Program-made: the position numbers and the translations under genes
Origin: Acinetobacter baumannii
GTDB taxonomy: Bacteria; Pseudomonadota; Gammaproteobacteria; Pseudomonadales; Moraxellaceae
Direction: 5' to 3'
DNA: 64,000 nt
NCBI RefSeq assembly: GCF_009759685.1
Contig: NZ_CP046654.1
Coordinates: 2,914,001-2,978,000, forward strand
Notes under the pieces: generated by a model
Database searches by the model: none
Seen by the model: the letters and a program-made list of their open reading frames with translations, nothing else
What the model was told of the DNA's origin: nothing
Shown: piece after piece, positions 6,993-15,997 of the stretch
Layout: every line of letters starts with the position of its first letter
Numbering within the stretch: position 1 is the first letter of the stretch

Positions 6993-7928
6993 ATGAGTAA
7001 TATCTTCACAGGATGTATCCCGGCGCTAATGACCCCATGTACTCCTAACCGTGAGCCAGATTTTGATGCGCTTGTGAAAAAAGGGCATGAACTTATTGAA
7101 GCGGGAATGAGTGCGGTAGTGTATTGTGGTTCAATGGGCGATTGGCCTTTATTGACCGAAGCTCAACGTCAAGAAGGTGTAGCACGACTTGTAGCTGCTG
7201 GTATTCCGACAATTGTGGGTACTGGGGCAGTTAATTCAAAAGAAGCAGTTTCTCATGCAGCTCATGCAGAAAAAGTAGGTGCACAAGGGCTTATGGTAAT
7301 TCCACGTGTATTATCACGTGGTACATCACCAACTGCACAAAAGGCACACTTTTCTGCGATTTTAAAAGCTGCTCCTAGCTTACCTGCGGTAATTTACAAT
7401 AGCCCGTATTATGGATTTGCGACTCGTGCAGATTTGTTTTTTGAATTACGCCGTGAATTTCCAAACTTAATTGGTTTTAAAGAGTTTGGTGGTGCTGCTG
7501 ATATGCGTTATGCAGCTGAGTTCATCACTTCCCAAGATGACTCTGTGACATTAATGGCTGGTGTAGATACTCAAGTTTTCCATGGTTTCGTTAACTGCAA
7601 TGCAACGGGTGCAATTACGGGCATTGGTAATGCTTTGCCTAAAGAAGTTTTGCAGTTGGTTGACCTTAGTAAGAAAGCTGCAGCAGGGGATGCGAAAGCT
7701 CGTCGTTTGGCACAAGAATTATCAAGCGCTTTAGAAGTTTTATCGTCTTTTGATGAAGGTACTGATTTAGTCCTTTATTACAAGTACTTAATGGTACTTA
7801 ATGGCGATAAAGAATATACCTTACATTTTAACGAAACGGATGCATTGAGTGAATCACAACGTAAATACGTTGAAACTCAGTATGAATTATTCCGTACTTG
7901 GTACCGTAACTGGTCAGCTGGAATCTAA
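6993..7928 (+). CDS. Dihydrodipicolinate synthase family protein, probable 1-pyrroline-4-hydroxy-2-carboxylate deaminase
   Basis: The 311-residue protein has the DapA/N-acetylneuraminate lyase TIM-barrel pattern, with Schiff-base lysine K163 (LIGFKEFGG) and partner tyrosine Y135 (AVIYNSPYYG). In hydroxyproline pathways a family member deaminates 1-pyrroline-4-hydroxy-2-carboxylate to 2-oxoglutarate semialdehyde. The linked epimerase, dehydrogenase and semialdehyde dehydrogenase make that assignment much more likely than lysine synthesis. TTACTGAGGAATAATT gives a good ribosome site before ATG 6993. It is monocistronic, with the GTATAC operator upstream and a strong terminator downstream. Confidence 0.85.
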   Translation: MSNIFTGCIPALMTPCTPNREPDFDALVKKGHELIEAGMSAVVYCGSMGDWPLLTEAQRQEGVARLVAAGIPTIVGTGAVNSKEAVSHAAHAEKVGAQGLMVIPRVLSRGTSPTAQKAHFSAILKAAPSLPAVIYNSPYYGFATRADLFFELRREFPNLIGFKEFGGAADMRYAAEFITSQDDSVTLMAGVDTQVFHGFVNCNATGAITGIGNALPKEVLQLVDLSKKAAAGDAKARRLAQELSSALEVLSSFDEGTDLVLYYKYLMVLNGDKEYTLHFNETDALSESQRKYVETQYELFRTWYRNWSAGI

Positions 7929-7940
7929 GCAAATATCTAT

Positions 7941-7973
7941 AAAAAAAGAGGCTAACGATTTAGCCTCTTTTTT
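7941..7973. terminator. Bidirectional terminator
   Basis: GAGGCTAA (7948-7955), loop CGAT, TTAGCCTC (7960-7967), flanked by seven As on the left and six Ts on the right. It serves both the rightward deaminase gene and the leftward EamA transporter gene. Confidence 0.9.
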
Positions 7974-7984
7974 ACTTCTATTAT

Positions 7985-8893
7985 TTATTTTTTAGTGAGG
8001 ACAATAACGCAGAGGAATATTAAAACTAAACCTAAATAACTATTCATTGTTAAACTTTCGCCTACTACAACAACTGCCAATAAAGCTGCAACAGGAATTT
8101 CGACCAAAGCTAACGTCATGGCTTGACTGGCTGGAATACGTTTTAAACCAAAGCTAAAAAATAAATAGCCTAAGAACATAGGTACGATTGGGATATAAAG
8201 GGCTACCCAAATATTATTTGGATAATTAAATAGGTGAGTTGCTGTAATTAATAAAGTAGGTAATAACAGAACTGCTGAAATCCCAAAGATCACGCCCATG
8301 GCAGCTCTTGAGTTGATGCCTTTATGGATTAAGTTTTTCATAATCCACGAATATGTTGCATAACTCAGACTTGAGAGTAAGCCAAAAAATACACCTAATA
8401 GCCGTTCGGATTGGACGCCTTGATGTTGGTGACTGTGTTCGCCTGCATATGAGAGTAAAACGACTCCTAAAAAACCAAGAATAAAACTGATAAGCCATTT
8501 TAAAGAAAGCTTACGTTTATCTAATAGCCACTCAAGCATAACTGAGAACAAAGGGGCGCAGCCAATTGAAATAACAGTACCAATAGAAACACCAGCTAAT
8601 GAGACCGAGGAATAAAAAGCAAATGGACAAAGAATAGAAACAATGACGGCAATCAAAACTTTAGTTTTATAGTCAAAAAGCTTTCGGTAATCTTTTTTAA
8701 TAGCTTTTAAACTTAAAAATGTGTGAATTAAACCACCGAAGCCCACAGAAATAGTAGCAATTACAAGTGGACTGATGCCCTTTGCAAAAGATGCTGCTGT
8801 GCCTGCCGTACCCCATAGAAAAGCAGCAAATAGTACAGATAAGAAACCCGTATAATAAGTCAGGGAAAATTTTGCTTCTGTTGGCGTACTCAT
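7985..8893 (-). CDS. EamA/DMT-family transporter
   Basis: The 302-residue protein has ten predicted membrane helices in two EamA repeats. The first starts at FLSVLFAAFLWGTAGTAASF; the second covers roughly residues 155-300 and includes GLLSSLSYATYSWI and ALVEIPVAALLAVVVVGESL. DMT carriers of this kind usually move amino acids or other metabolites outward or inward across the inner membrane. It is convergent with the deaminase gene and divergent from the GntR regulator gene, so it is probably controlled by that regulator. Its substrate is not shown; hydroxyproline or a related imino acid is a guess from context. Confidence 0.85.
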   Translation of the reverse strand: MSTPTEAKFSLTYYTGFLSVLFAAFLWGTAGTAASFAKGISPLVIATISVGFGGLIHTFLSLKAIKKDYRKLFDYKTKVLIAVIVSILCPFAFYSSVSLAGVSIGTVISIGCAPLFSVMLEWLLDKRKLSLKWLISFILGFLGVVLLSYAGEHSHQHQGVQSERLLGVFFGLLSSLSYATYSWIMKNLIHKGINSRAAMGVIFGISAVLLLPTLLITATHLFNYPNNIWVALYIPIVPMFLGYLFFSFGLKRIPASQAMTLALVEIPVAALLAVVVVGESLTMNSYLGLVLIFLCVIVLTKK

Positions 8894-9310
8894 ATGAAGT
8901 GACTCAAACTCTGAAAGTTTTATGCAGCAAGATTTCTACAAGATAATAATTTCTACCTTGTAAGGAATAATCAGCTCAATGGATAAGAATTTTTGACAGT
9001 TTCCCATCAAGAGAACAGGGTAGTATGCTGGTATTTATGACGATTTGCTTGGTTAAATACACTAAAATAATGACGATTTCGGCATAGTCTAATAATAGTT
9101 TTGTGAATTAAATGGTATAAAGTATACTTTGTATATGAATGATTTTAAAAATTATTGGTTTATAGTGATATAAAAATAGTTTTTAAAAGCTTTATATGAA
9201 GGATAAGCCGTACCGAAAATGATGCTTTCAAAGCAATAATTTCATTATGGTGGATGACTAAAATTATCATCCTTTTGTTTGTGTCATATTTTGAGGTTAA
9301 GAGAATATTC
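8894..9310. other. Divergent intergenic region with a weak GTATAC site
   Basis: About 415 bases lie between the EamA transporter and the GntR regulator genes. A degraded copy of the GTATAC palindrome lies near 9116-9133 (TATAAAGTATACTTTGTA), which matches the perfect copies at only about half of the flanking positions. I see no other structure or open frame of note. Confidence 0.45.
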
Positions 9311-9994
9311 GTGACGCTACCATCTTTTAATGTATCAAATCTTGGTGCAATGCCTTCGGTATCTGAAGTTATTGTCAAATATATTAGAGAAGCAATTATT
9401 GCAGGGCATATTGCTGAAGGTGAGCCTATCCGTCAGGATGAAATTGCCAAGCTATTTAATGTCAGCAAAATTCCGGTACGTGAAGCCTTAAAGCAACTTG
9501 AAGCCGAAGGCTTAGTAGAGTTTATAAAAAATCGCGGTGCAATTGTGACCCGAATCTCTGAAGAAGAATTAGCTCAGATTTTTGAAGTACGGGTTATGTT
9601 AGAAACGAAGTTGATTCAGCTCGCCGTGCCGAATATGACAGAAGAAACTTATAAAAAGGCAGATGAAATTTGTAATGCCTTTATCGATAACATGGATATT
9701 GGAAGCTGGACCACACTAAATTGGCAGTTACATGCGTGCCTTTATGAACCAGCACAGCGACCTTATATGCTCGGATTAATTCGTTCTATTTACGATAAAA
9801 TTGAGCGCTATTTAAGATTGCAGATGAATGTTTCCGAAGGCAAATCACGTGCAAATGATGAGCACAAAGAAATTGTGAAAGCCTGTAAAGCCAAGGATGT
9901 TGATTTGGCGGTTAAGTTAATTGAAGAGCATATTAATGGTGTTTGCCAATCACTTTATGAGCACTTACCTCACCATAAAAATGTGAAAAAATAA
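9311..9994 (+). CDS. GntR/FadR-family (FCD) transcriptional regulator
   Basis: From GTG 9311 the protein has 227 residues: an N-terminal winged helix (YIREAIIAGHIAEGEPIRQDEIAK and VSKIPVREALKQLEAEGLV) and a C-terminal all-helical FCD ligand domain (FEVRVMLETKLIQLA ... EHKEIVKACKAKDVDLAVKLIEEHI). GTG 9311 follows GAGGTTAAGAGA and gives the usual family length; the frame is open upstream to ATG 9254, so a longer form cannot be excluded. It lies between the transporter and the hydroxyproline enzyme genes. It probably represses them through the GTATAC palindromes until an imino-acid inducer binds. Confidence 0.85.
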   Translation: MTLPSFNVSNLGAMPSVSEVIVKYIREAIIAGHIAEGEPIRQDEIAKLFNVSKIPVREALKQLEAEGLVEFIKNRGAIVTRISEEELAQIFEVRVMLETKLIQLAVPNMTEETYKKADEICNAFIDNMDIGSWTTLNWQLHACLYEPAQRPYMLGLIRSIYDKIERYLRLQMNVSEGKSRANDEHKEIVKACKAKDVDLAVKLIEEHINGVCQSLYEHLPHHKNVKK

Positions 9995-10018
9995 GCGCTG
10001 CATTCTTTATCATTTCAA

Positions 10019-10042
10019 TTAGGCCAATGGCCTAATTTTTTT
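10019..10042 (+). terminator. Terminator of the GntR regulator gene
   Basis: TTAGGCC (10019-10025), AAT loop, GGCCTAA (10029-10035) and a run of Ts. Confidence 0.85.
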
Positions 10043-10162
10043 GTCTTTATTTTAGCTGGAGTAAGTTTTCACTATGCTGATTTCGTCATAGATTTATAAG
10101 AAAACGATCAAGCTTGCTGTTTTCAGATCAGTCATCCTAAAGGAAAATGTAAGGATACTTCT

Positions 10163-11095
10163 ATGAAAACAGTAAAAATTTTGGACTCTCATACTGGTGG
10201 TGAACCAACACGATTAGTGCTTGAAGGTTTTCCTGATTTAGGCACAGGAGATATGGAAAGCCGCCGAAAAATATTATCAGAACAATATGACCATTTCCGT
10301 AGAGCAACCATGTTAGAGCCGCGCGGTAATGATGTGTTGGTTGGCGCATTATTGTGTAAGCCAGTGAATCCCAAAGCGAGCGCGGGTGTTATTTTCTTTA
10401 ATAACACGGGCTACCTAGGCATGTGTGGTCATGGCACGATTGGTTTAGTGGCTTCGTTAGCACACTTGGGAAAAATACAAGTTGGTACACACTTAATTGA
10501 AACTCCAGTAGGTGATGTTGAAGCGACATTGCATGAAGACCATTCAGTGAGTGTGCGAAATGTACCGGCATATCGTTATAAAAAAGCAGTCGAAGTTGAT
10601 GTTGAAAAATATGGAAAAGTTACTGGTGATATTGCATGGGGCGGTAACTGGTTCTTCTTGATTAATGATCATGGTCAACGTGTTTCAAGTGATAATTTAG
10701 ATCAACTTACTGAATATGCGTGGACTGTTAGACAAGCACTTACGGCACAAGGAATAACTGGTAAAGATGGGCAAGAAATTGACCATATCGAATTATTTGC
10801 AAGTGACACCGAAGCAGATAGTAAAAATTTCGTGCTTTGTCCAGGCAAGGCCTATGACCGTTCACCATGTGGAACCGGAACCAGTGCGAAAATTGCTTGC
10901 TTGGCTGCAGATGGCAAACTTGAGTCAGGAAAGTTATGGAAACAAGCCAGCATTATTGGTAGCCAGTTTATTGCCTCGTATGAGCAAGCAGGGGAATATG
11001 TGATTCCAACCATTCGTGGAGAAGCTTACATGAGTGCTGAAGCAACTTTATTTATGGATGAAAATGACCCATTTGCTTGGGGTATTCAGCTATGA
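10163..11095 (+). CDS. 4-hydroxyproline 2-epimerase
   Basis: This 310-residue member of the proline racemase family carries both catalytic cysteines: C88 in GMCGHGTIG and C236 in [12 protein letters not shown]. These are the same positions as in characterised Pseudomonas hydroxyproline 2-epimerases. Two Cys excludes the trans-3-hydroxyproline dehydratase subgroup, which has Thr at one position. It converts trans-4-hydroxy-L-proline to cis-4-hydroxy-D-proline in the cytoplasm. Its stop overlaps the ATG of the next gene by four bases (ATGA), so it begins a translationally coupled run of four genes. A true proline racemase is unlikely because of the neighbours. Confidence 0.9.
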   Translation: MKTVKILDSHTGGEPTRLVLEGFPDLGTGDMESRRKILSEQYDHFRRATMLEPRGNDVLVGALLCKPVNPKASAGVIFFNNTGYLGMCGHGTIGLVASLAHLGKIQVGTHLIETPVGDVEATLHEDHSVSVRNVPAYRYKKAVEVDVEKYGKVTGDIAWGGNWFFLINDHGQRVSSDNLDQLTEYAWTVRQALTAQGITGKDGQEIDHIELFASDTEADSKNFVLCPGKAYDRSPCGTGTSAKIACLAADGKLESGKLWKQASIIGSQFIASYEQAGEYVIPTIRGEAYMSAEATLFMDENDPFAWGIQL

Positions 11096-12195
11096 GAACC
11101 GATGCCATCGTCATTGGGGCAGGCATTGTAGGTGCTGCATGTGCTTATGAATTGGCTCGGCAAGGGTTAAATGTGCAAGTTTTGGATGCTCGGATCGGTG
11201 GTGCAACAGCCGCGGGCATGGGGCATTTGGTCATTATGGATGACTTGGAAGCTGAATTAAAACTTAGTCATTGGTCAGTTCAGCTATGGCATGAATTAGG
11301 GCACGAGCTTTCGGAAGAATGTGCCTATCGCCAAACGCCAACTTTATGGCTGGCAAGTAGCCCAGAAGAAATGCAGATTGCTGAGGAAAAATATCAACGT
11401 CTCACTGCACAAGGTGTCCGTTGCCAACTTCGAAACGCAGAGGAAATCCGTCAGCTTGAACCTCACTTAAAGCAGGGTCTTTATGGTGGTTTAGAAGTTT
11501 TTGATGATGGAATTTTATATGCACCCTGTGCTGCCGAATGGTTGTTAAAAAAAATTCCCCACAAGGTTCAGGTGCAACAAGCTAAAGTTATTCATATTGA
11601 AGAAAATCGGGTTCAGCTAAGTGATGGAACATGGTTAGAAGCTGCGCATATCGTTTTGGCTAACGGTATTCATGCGACAGATTTTTTTCCAGAGCTACCG
11701 ATTGAACCTAAAAAAGGTCATTTGGCGATTACTGACCGTTACCCTGAATTAAATGTAAAACATACATTAGTGGCTTTGGCTTATGCGGCCAGTACTCAAG
11801 CGACAAGTGGAATTTCGGTGGCTTGTAATATTCAGCCTAGACCGACGGGCCAGCTTTTTATTGGGTCATCTCGTCAGTTCAATACGGTTGATCCGACTGT
11901 AGAGCCAGAAGTCTTTACACGGGTGCTTAAAGAGGCTGCGGATTATTTTCCAGCTTTGGCTGACCTTAATGTTATTCGGGCATGGACTGGCTTTCGCGCA
12001 GCCACACCAGATGGTATTCCGATAATTGGACGACATCCTACATTTCAATCGGTTTATTTAGCGGTAGGTCATGAAGGATTAGGTGTAACCACAGCAACAG
12101 GTACAGCAAAACTGATTGCCTCACACATATGTGGAATAACTTTTGATATAGATCCAGAACCTTTTTTACCTCAGCGCTTTATAGGAGCTGCATAG
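11092..12195 (+). CDS. D-hydroxyproline dehydrogenase, DadA-like FAD subunit
   Basis: This 367-residue FAD-dependent amine oxidase of the DAO/DadA type has the dinucleotide fold GAGIVG at residues 9-14 and the C-terminal block [19 protein letters not shown] that binds FAD in this family. The start is ATG 11092, coupled by ATGA to the epimerase stop; a reading from 11077 would run inside the upstream gene. With the next two genes it forms a three-part enzyme like the heteromeric D-hydroxyproline dehydrogenase of Pseudomonas. That enzyme oxidises cis-4-hydroxy-D-proline to 1-pyrroline-4-hydroxy-2-carboxylate. Confidence 0.88.
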   Translation: MRTDAIVIGAGIVGAACAYELARQGLNVQVLDARIGGATAAGMGHLVIMDDLEAELKLSHWSVQLWHELGHELSEECAYRQTPTLWLASSPEEMQIAEEKYQRLTAQGVRCQLRNAEEIRQLEPHLKQGLYGGLEVFDDGILYAPCAAEWLLKKIPHKVQVQQAKVIHIEENRVQLSDGTWLEAAHIVLANGIHATDFFPELPIEPKKGHLAITDRYPELNVKHTLVALAYAASTQATSGISVACNIQPRPTGQLFIGSSRQFNTVDPTVEPEVFTRVLKEAADYFPALADLNVIRAWTGFRAATPDGIPIIGRHPTFQSVYLAVGHEGLGVTTATGTAKLIASHICGITFDIDPEPFLPQRFIGAA

Positions 12196-12426
12196 ATGAT
12201 TCAGCTTTTTATTAACGGACAATCGGTTTCTGTGATTGAGGGCACCAGTGTTGCTGCTGCTTTAGCACAAGCGAAGTCTTATAGTCGTTTGTCTGTCTGT
12301 GGTGAAAAACGCACTCCATTTTGTGGAATGGGAGTGTGTCAGGAATGTCGTGTCAATATTAATGGACTCAGAGTGCTTGCTTGTCAGACGCTGTGCCAGC
12401 AAGACATGAAGGTGGAAACACAATAA
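12196..12426 (+). CDS. [2Fe-2S] subunit of D-hydroxyproline dehydrogenase (HcnA-like)
   Basis: The 76-residue protein consists of one Fer2_4-type ferredoxin fold. Cysteines C43, C48, C51 and C63 (FCGMGVCQEC then LAC) supply the cluster ligands. It is the same small subunit found with HcnB/HcnC-like partners in cyanide synthase and in opine or hydroxyproline dehydrogenases. It begins right after the upstream stop (TAG then ATG) and its own TAA shares a base with the next ATG. It should pass electrons between the two flavin subunits. Confidence 0.88.
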   Translation: MIQLFINGQSVSVIEGTSVAAALAQAKSYSRLSVCGEKRTPFCGMGVCQECRVNINGLRVLACQTLCQQDMKVETQ

Positions 12427-13688
12427 TGGAAAAACAATACGATGTGGTGGTTGTCGGTGCTGGGCCTGCAGGGTTGTCAGCTGCTATTGCAGCCGCCGAA
12501 AGTGGCGGGCGAATTTTAATATTGGATAATAACCCACAGGCGGGCGGTCAAATCTGGCGGGCCGGTCCGATTTTTCCTGTACCTGAAATGGCGCAGCAGA
12601 AATATCAACAAATTAAGGCTCATTCTAATATTGAATTTATGTTTGGTGCGAAAATTGTCGCCGCACCTTTTGCAGGCCAATTGCTTGTTGAGCGACCTCA
12701 CGACAGCCTAAACTTGTCTTATCGCCAGCTTATATTGTGTACGGGAGCAAGAGAACTGTTTTTGCCTTTTCCCGGTTGGACTTTACCTGGCGTAACATGG
12801 GCAGGTGGTTTGCAAGCCTTAATTAAAGCAGGCACACCTGTCAAAAATGAACGCATTGTGATTGCGGGCTCTGGACCCTTACTTTTAGCAAGTGCGGATA
12901 CGGCAAAAAAAGCAGAGGCTCAAGTTCTCTATGTTGCCGAACAGGCGGCTTCATCTTCCGTTCGTAAGTTTGCACTACAACTTTGGCGTTGGCCTTCGAA
13001 AATAATACAGGCGTTATCTTTGCCTTATCGTTTATATCAACCTGACAGTTATGTGGTTGAGGCGATTGGTCAGGAGCGTCTTGAACGAGTAAGGCTACAA
13101 ACGCCGAAGGGAATCATTGAAATTGAGTGTGATCGACTCGCGTGCGGATTTGGTTTAGTCCCGAATACTCAATTAGGGCAGTTAATGGGTTGTCAAATTA
13201 AGGACAATGCGATTACGGTCGATGACTATCAACGTACATCACAGCCACAGGTGTGGGCAGCAGGTGAGTGTACAGGTTTTGGCGGAAGTGAGCTGGCGAT
13301 GGTTGAAGGTAGCATCGCAGGTTATGCCGCTATAGGCCAAAATGAAAAAGCGAGACAATTATTTGCTCAAAGACAACGGTATCGTTTATTTGCACATCTC
13401 CTTGAGAAAAGCTTCAAATTACGTGCTGAGTTAAAAACACTTGCACGTCCAGACACTATTTTTTGTCGATGTGAAGATGTAACTTTTGACAAAGTTGCCG
13501 AACGTAGTAGCTGGATGGATGCAAAATTACATACACGCTGTGGAATGGGAGCATGTCAGGGAAGTACTTGTGCAACAGCAGCGGCTTGCCTGTTTGATTG
13601 GCAGTTGCCTAACTCTCGACCACCATTACTTCCTACCCGTGTAAAAAGCCTCATGGCGATGTCTACTTCTCCTTTAAATCAAAAATGA
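12426..13688 (+). CDS. D-hydroxyproline dehydrogenase, NAD(P)/FAD-binding subunit (HcnB-like)
   Basis: The 420-residue protein has an N-terminal pyridine-nucleotide-disulfide oxidoreductase fold, with GAGPAG at residues 11-16 and a second nucleotide site IAGSGPLLLA. A C-terminal BFD-like [2Fe-2S] region follows (FCRCEDVTF then CGMGACQGSTC). This is the HcnB/SoxA-alpha arrangement, which completes the three-subunit dehydrogenase with the two genes before it. The ATG at 12426 overlaps the preceding stop by one base; an earlier start at 12381 lies inside the upstream gene and adds residues foreign to the family. Confidence 0.88.
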   Translation: MEKQYDVVVVGAGPAGLSAAIAAAESGGRILILDNNPQAGGQIWRAGPIFPVPEMAQQKYQQIKAHSNIEFMFGAKIVAAPFAGQLLVERPHDSLNLSYRQLILCTGARELFLPFPGWTLPGVTWAGGLQALIKAGTPVKNERIVIAGSGPLLLASADTAKKAEAQVLYVAEQAASSSVRKFALQLWRWPSKIIQALSLPYRLYQPDSYVVEAIGQERLERVRLQTPKGIIEIECDRLACGFGLVPNTQLGQLMGCQIKDNAITVDDYQRTSQPQVWAAGECTGFGGSELAMVEGSIAGYAAIGQNEKARQLFAQRQRYRLFAHLLEKSFKLRAELKTLARPDTIFCRCEDVTFDKVAERSSWMDAKLHTRCGMGACQGSTCATAAACLFDWQLPNSRPPLLPTRVKSLMAMSTSPLNQK

Positions 13689-13732
13689 AATGTTCTAGAG
13701 TAGACAAGTTATTACTTTGTCCGCTCTAGCTC

Positions 13733-14485
13733 ATGACTTTGGTTCAAATTCCCAAACTAACCACAACTTTGGAAGATTTTTTAAAAAATCTGGAAAGTAT
13801 AGAACCATTATTTGATGCTTTATCTTCGGTGGTGTTTTTCATCAAAAATACCGAAGCACGCTATGTCTTTGTCAATCAAACGCTTGTAAACCGCTGCGGT
13901 CTAAAAGATAAAACTGCAATATTGGGAAAAACCTCTTCTGAAGTTTTTCCTCATTCACTTGGAAAAATATATACATCGCAAGACTTGCAAGTTATTCGCC
14001 GCGGTAAAAAGTTAACAGAGCAATTAGAACTACATTTATATGCAAAAAATCAGTCGGGTTGGTGTTTAACTTATAAAGAACCTTTATTTGATGTGGATGG
14101 AAACTTAGTAGGAATAGCGGGTATATCTAATGATTTAAATGTGCCTGAAAATACACATCCTGCTTTTTATAAAATGGTTCAGGTTGAGGAATATATTAAA
14201 AAGAATTATGCCGAAACCATTACTTTGGCGCATTTGACCGCAATTGCTGGCGTGTCGGTGGCTCAGTTAGAACGTTATTGCAAAAAAATATACCATTTAA
14301 CGCCTCGGCAAATGATTAGCAAAATTCGTCTTCAAGTCGCCACTGAACTATTGGCGACAGATTTACCAATCACTCAAATTGGTTTGCGCTGTGGTTATAC
14401 CGACCATAGTGCTTTTTGTCGTCAGTTTAAGTTGCATACAGGCATGTCACCTACTTTGTATCGGGCCTCTATCAAAAATATTTAG
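13733..14485 (+). CDS. AraC-family regulator with an N-terminal PAS domain
   Basis: The 250-residue regulator has a PAS fold at about residues 25-140 (VVFFIKNTEARYVFVNQTLVNRCG ... GNLVGIAGISNDL) and an AraC helix-turn-helix pair in the last 95 residues (LTAIAGVSVAQLERYCKKIY and ITQIGLRCGYTDHSAFCRQFK). Genes of this build often sit beside imino-acid and amino-acid catabolic operons. It lies 44 bases after the dehydrogenase genes and before a convergent transporter gene, so it probably activates this cluster in response to a small ligand. No ribosome site is obvious, so the exact start is less certain. Confidence 0.82.
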   Translation: MTLVQIPKLTTTLEDFLKNLESIEPLFDALSSVVFFIKNTEARYVFVNQTLVNRCGLKDKTAILGKTSSEVFPHSLGKIYTSQDLQVIRRGKKLTEQLELHLYAKNQSGWCLTYKEPLFDVDGNLVGIAGISNDLNVPENTHPAFYKMVQVEEYIKKNYAETITLAHLTAIAGVSVAQLERYCKKIYHLTPRQMISKIRLQVATELLATDLPITQIGLRCGYTDHSAFCRQFKLHTGMSPTLYRASIKNI

Positions 14486-14489
14486 ATAA

Positions 14490-14516
14490 AAAATTGGGCT
14501 GTATAAAACAACCCAA
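14490..14516 (-). terminator. Terminator of the MHS transporter gene
   Basis: TTGGGCTGT (14494-14502) pairs with ACAACCCAA (14508-14516) with one mismatch. Read leftward, it is followed by a run of Ts. Confidence 0.65.
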
Positions 14517-14550
14517 ATCATTATTAAGTGCTGAATTTGTATATTAAAGA

Positions 14551-15840
14551 TTAATCTTTAAAAGCCAATGATCGGCCTTTGGTTTCTTTCACTAGCAAAA
14601 TCGAGACAATAGAGATCAGGCTTGCGGCAACCAAATATAAAGAAATCGGAATTGAGCTATTAAATTCTTTGAGTAAGGTTAAGGCAATTAATGGAGCGAG
14701 AGAACCTGCCATAATTGGTGCGACTTGATAACAAAATGAAAGCGCCGTATAGCGAATATGAGTAGGAAATAACTCAGTCATTAGGGCAGAGTAAGGCGAA
14801 TAGGTCATGGACTCAATAAATAAACCAAGCACAATTGCTAACATAATGAGCCAGTCATTGCCTGTATCCATTAAAGGAAAGCCGACAAAACCCCAAAAAG
14901 CAGTAAGTACAGCTCCAATAAGATAAATAGGTTTGCGGCCAAATATATCGCTTAAATGTCCCATAAAAGGAATAATAAAGAAATGGATCAGATGAGCACC
15001 AAACATGAGCAGTAAGATCTGCGAAGTATCTTTATGGACGACTAACTTTAAATAACTGATCGAAAAAGTAACCACCATATAGTACAAAATGTTTTCTGCA
15101 AATCTGGCACCGATACCCGCAATAACAGATTTCTTATGATATTTTAAAACCTCAATAATCCCGAGTTGTTGTTTTTCAAGAAGCTGTTGTTTGGCCTGTG
15201 CTTCTTTAAACACTTCGGCATCGTCTACATTTTTTCGAATCCATAAACCAATCAGTACCACGACTGCTGAGAACCAGAATGCACAGCGCCACCCCCAGTC
15301 TAGGAATTGTTCGGGTGAGAGGTTTTTTGAAAGTAATAATAAAACCAGTGTGGCTACTAAATTCCCGAGCGGTACACCAGTTTGTGGCCAGCTTGCCCAA
15401 TAACCTCTGCGATCATCTGGACTGTGCTCTGAAACTAAAATAACTGCGCCGCCCCATTCACCACCAAAAGCAAAACCTTGAATTAAACGCAGTATCACTA
15501 GGAGTGTAGGTGCCCAATAGCCAATTTGATGAAAGGTCGGAATACAGCCCATTAAAAAAGTAGTGATACCGACAATAATCAGGCTAATTTGCAATAATTT
15601 CTTACGTCCAATTTTATCGCCGTAGTGACCAAACACGAGGCCACCGAGAGGTCTTGCTAAAAAGCCAACGGCATACAGAGCAAAGGCCGCCAAAATTCCA
15701 TCTATAGCATTGCCGGTTTGTTGAAAGAAAAGTTCGCCAAAGACGAGGGCAGAAGCGGTTCCATAAAGGAAAAATTCATACCATTCTGCTACGGAGCCAA
15801 CCATGGAGGCCGCTACAACCTTTTTTAGTGTTGTCGTCAT
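14551..15840 (-). CDS. MFS transporter, metabolite:H+ symporter (ProP/shikimate-like)
   Basis: This 429-residue, 12-helix carrier is of the MHS branch. Diagnostic blocks are [13 protein letters not shown] near the N-terminus, [19 protein letters not shown] in loop 2-3 and [19 protein letters not shown] in helix 5. Relatives include ProP (proline/betaine) and dicarboxylate carriers. Placed between the hydroxyproline regulator gene and the semialdehyde dehydrogenase gene, it is a good candidate for hydroxyproline uptake. Its substrate is inferred from position only. It is transcribed leftward behind the dehydrogenase gene, with a terminator hairpin between them. Confidence 0.87.
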
Positions 15841-15959
15841 ATACCAATATCCTTATTTGAAAATATGTTACGCATTGATTTGATGGAGCATCGTGATATT
15901 CATTTTTTGCACTTTTTTATTTAAATAATGTGCGGTTATGCTGGTGGCTTTGAACTAAA

Positions 15960-15990
15960 AAAGGAGTTCATCTCTTGGATAAACTCCTTT
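15960..15990 (-). terminator. Terminator of the semialdehyde dehydrogenase gene
   Basis: AAAGGAGTT (15960-15968) pairs with AACTCCTTT (15982-15990). Read leftward, the stem is followed by a T run. Confidence 0.8.
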
Positions 15991-15997
15991 AAAAAAA

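Noticed and set aside
6993..7928. DapA proper (lysine synthesis)
   Set aside because: The surrounding hydroxyproline genes and operator pattern indicate the catabolic deaminase subgroup instead.
10163..11095. Proline racemase or trans-3-hydroxyproline dehydratase
   Set aside because: Both catalytic cysteines are present, which excludes the dehydratase, and the linked D-hydroxyproline dehydrogenase genes favour the 2-epimerase.
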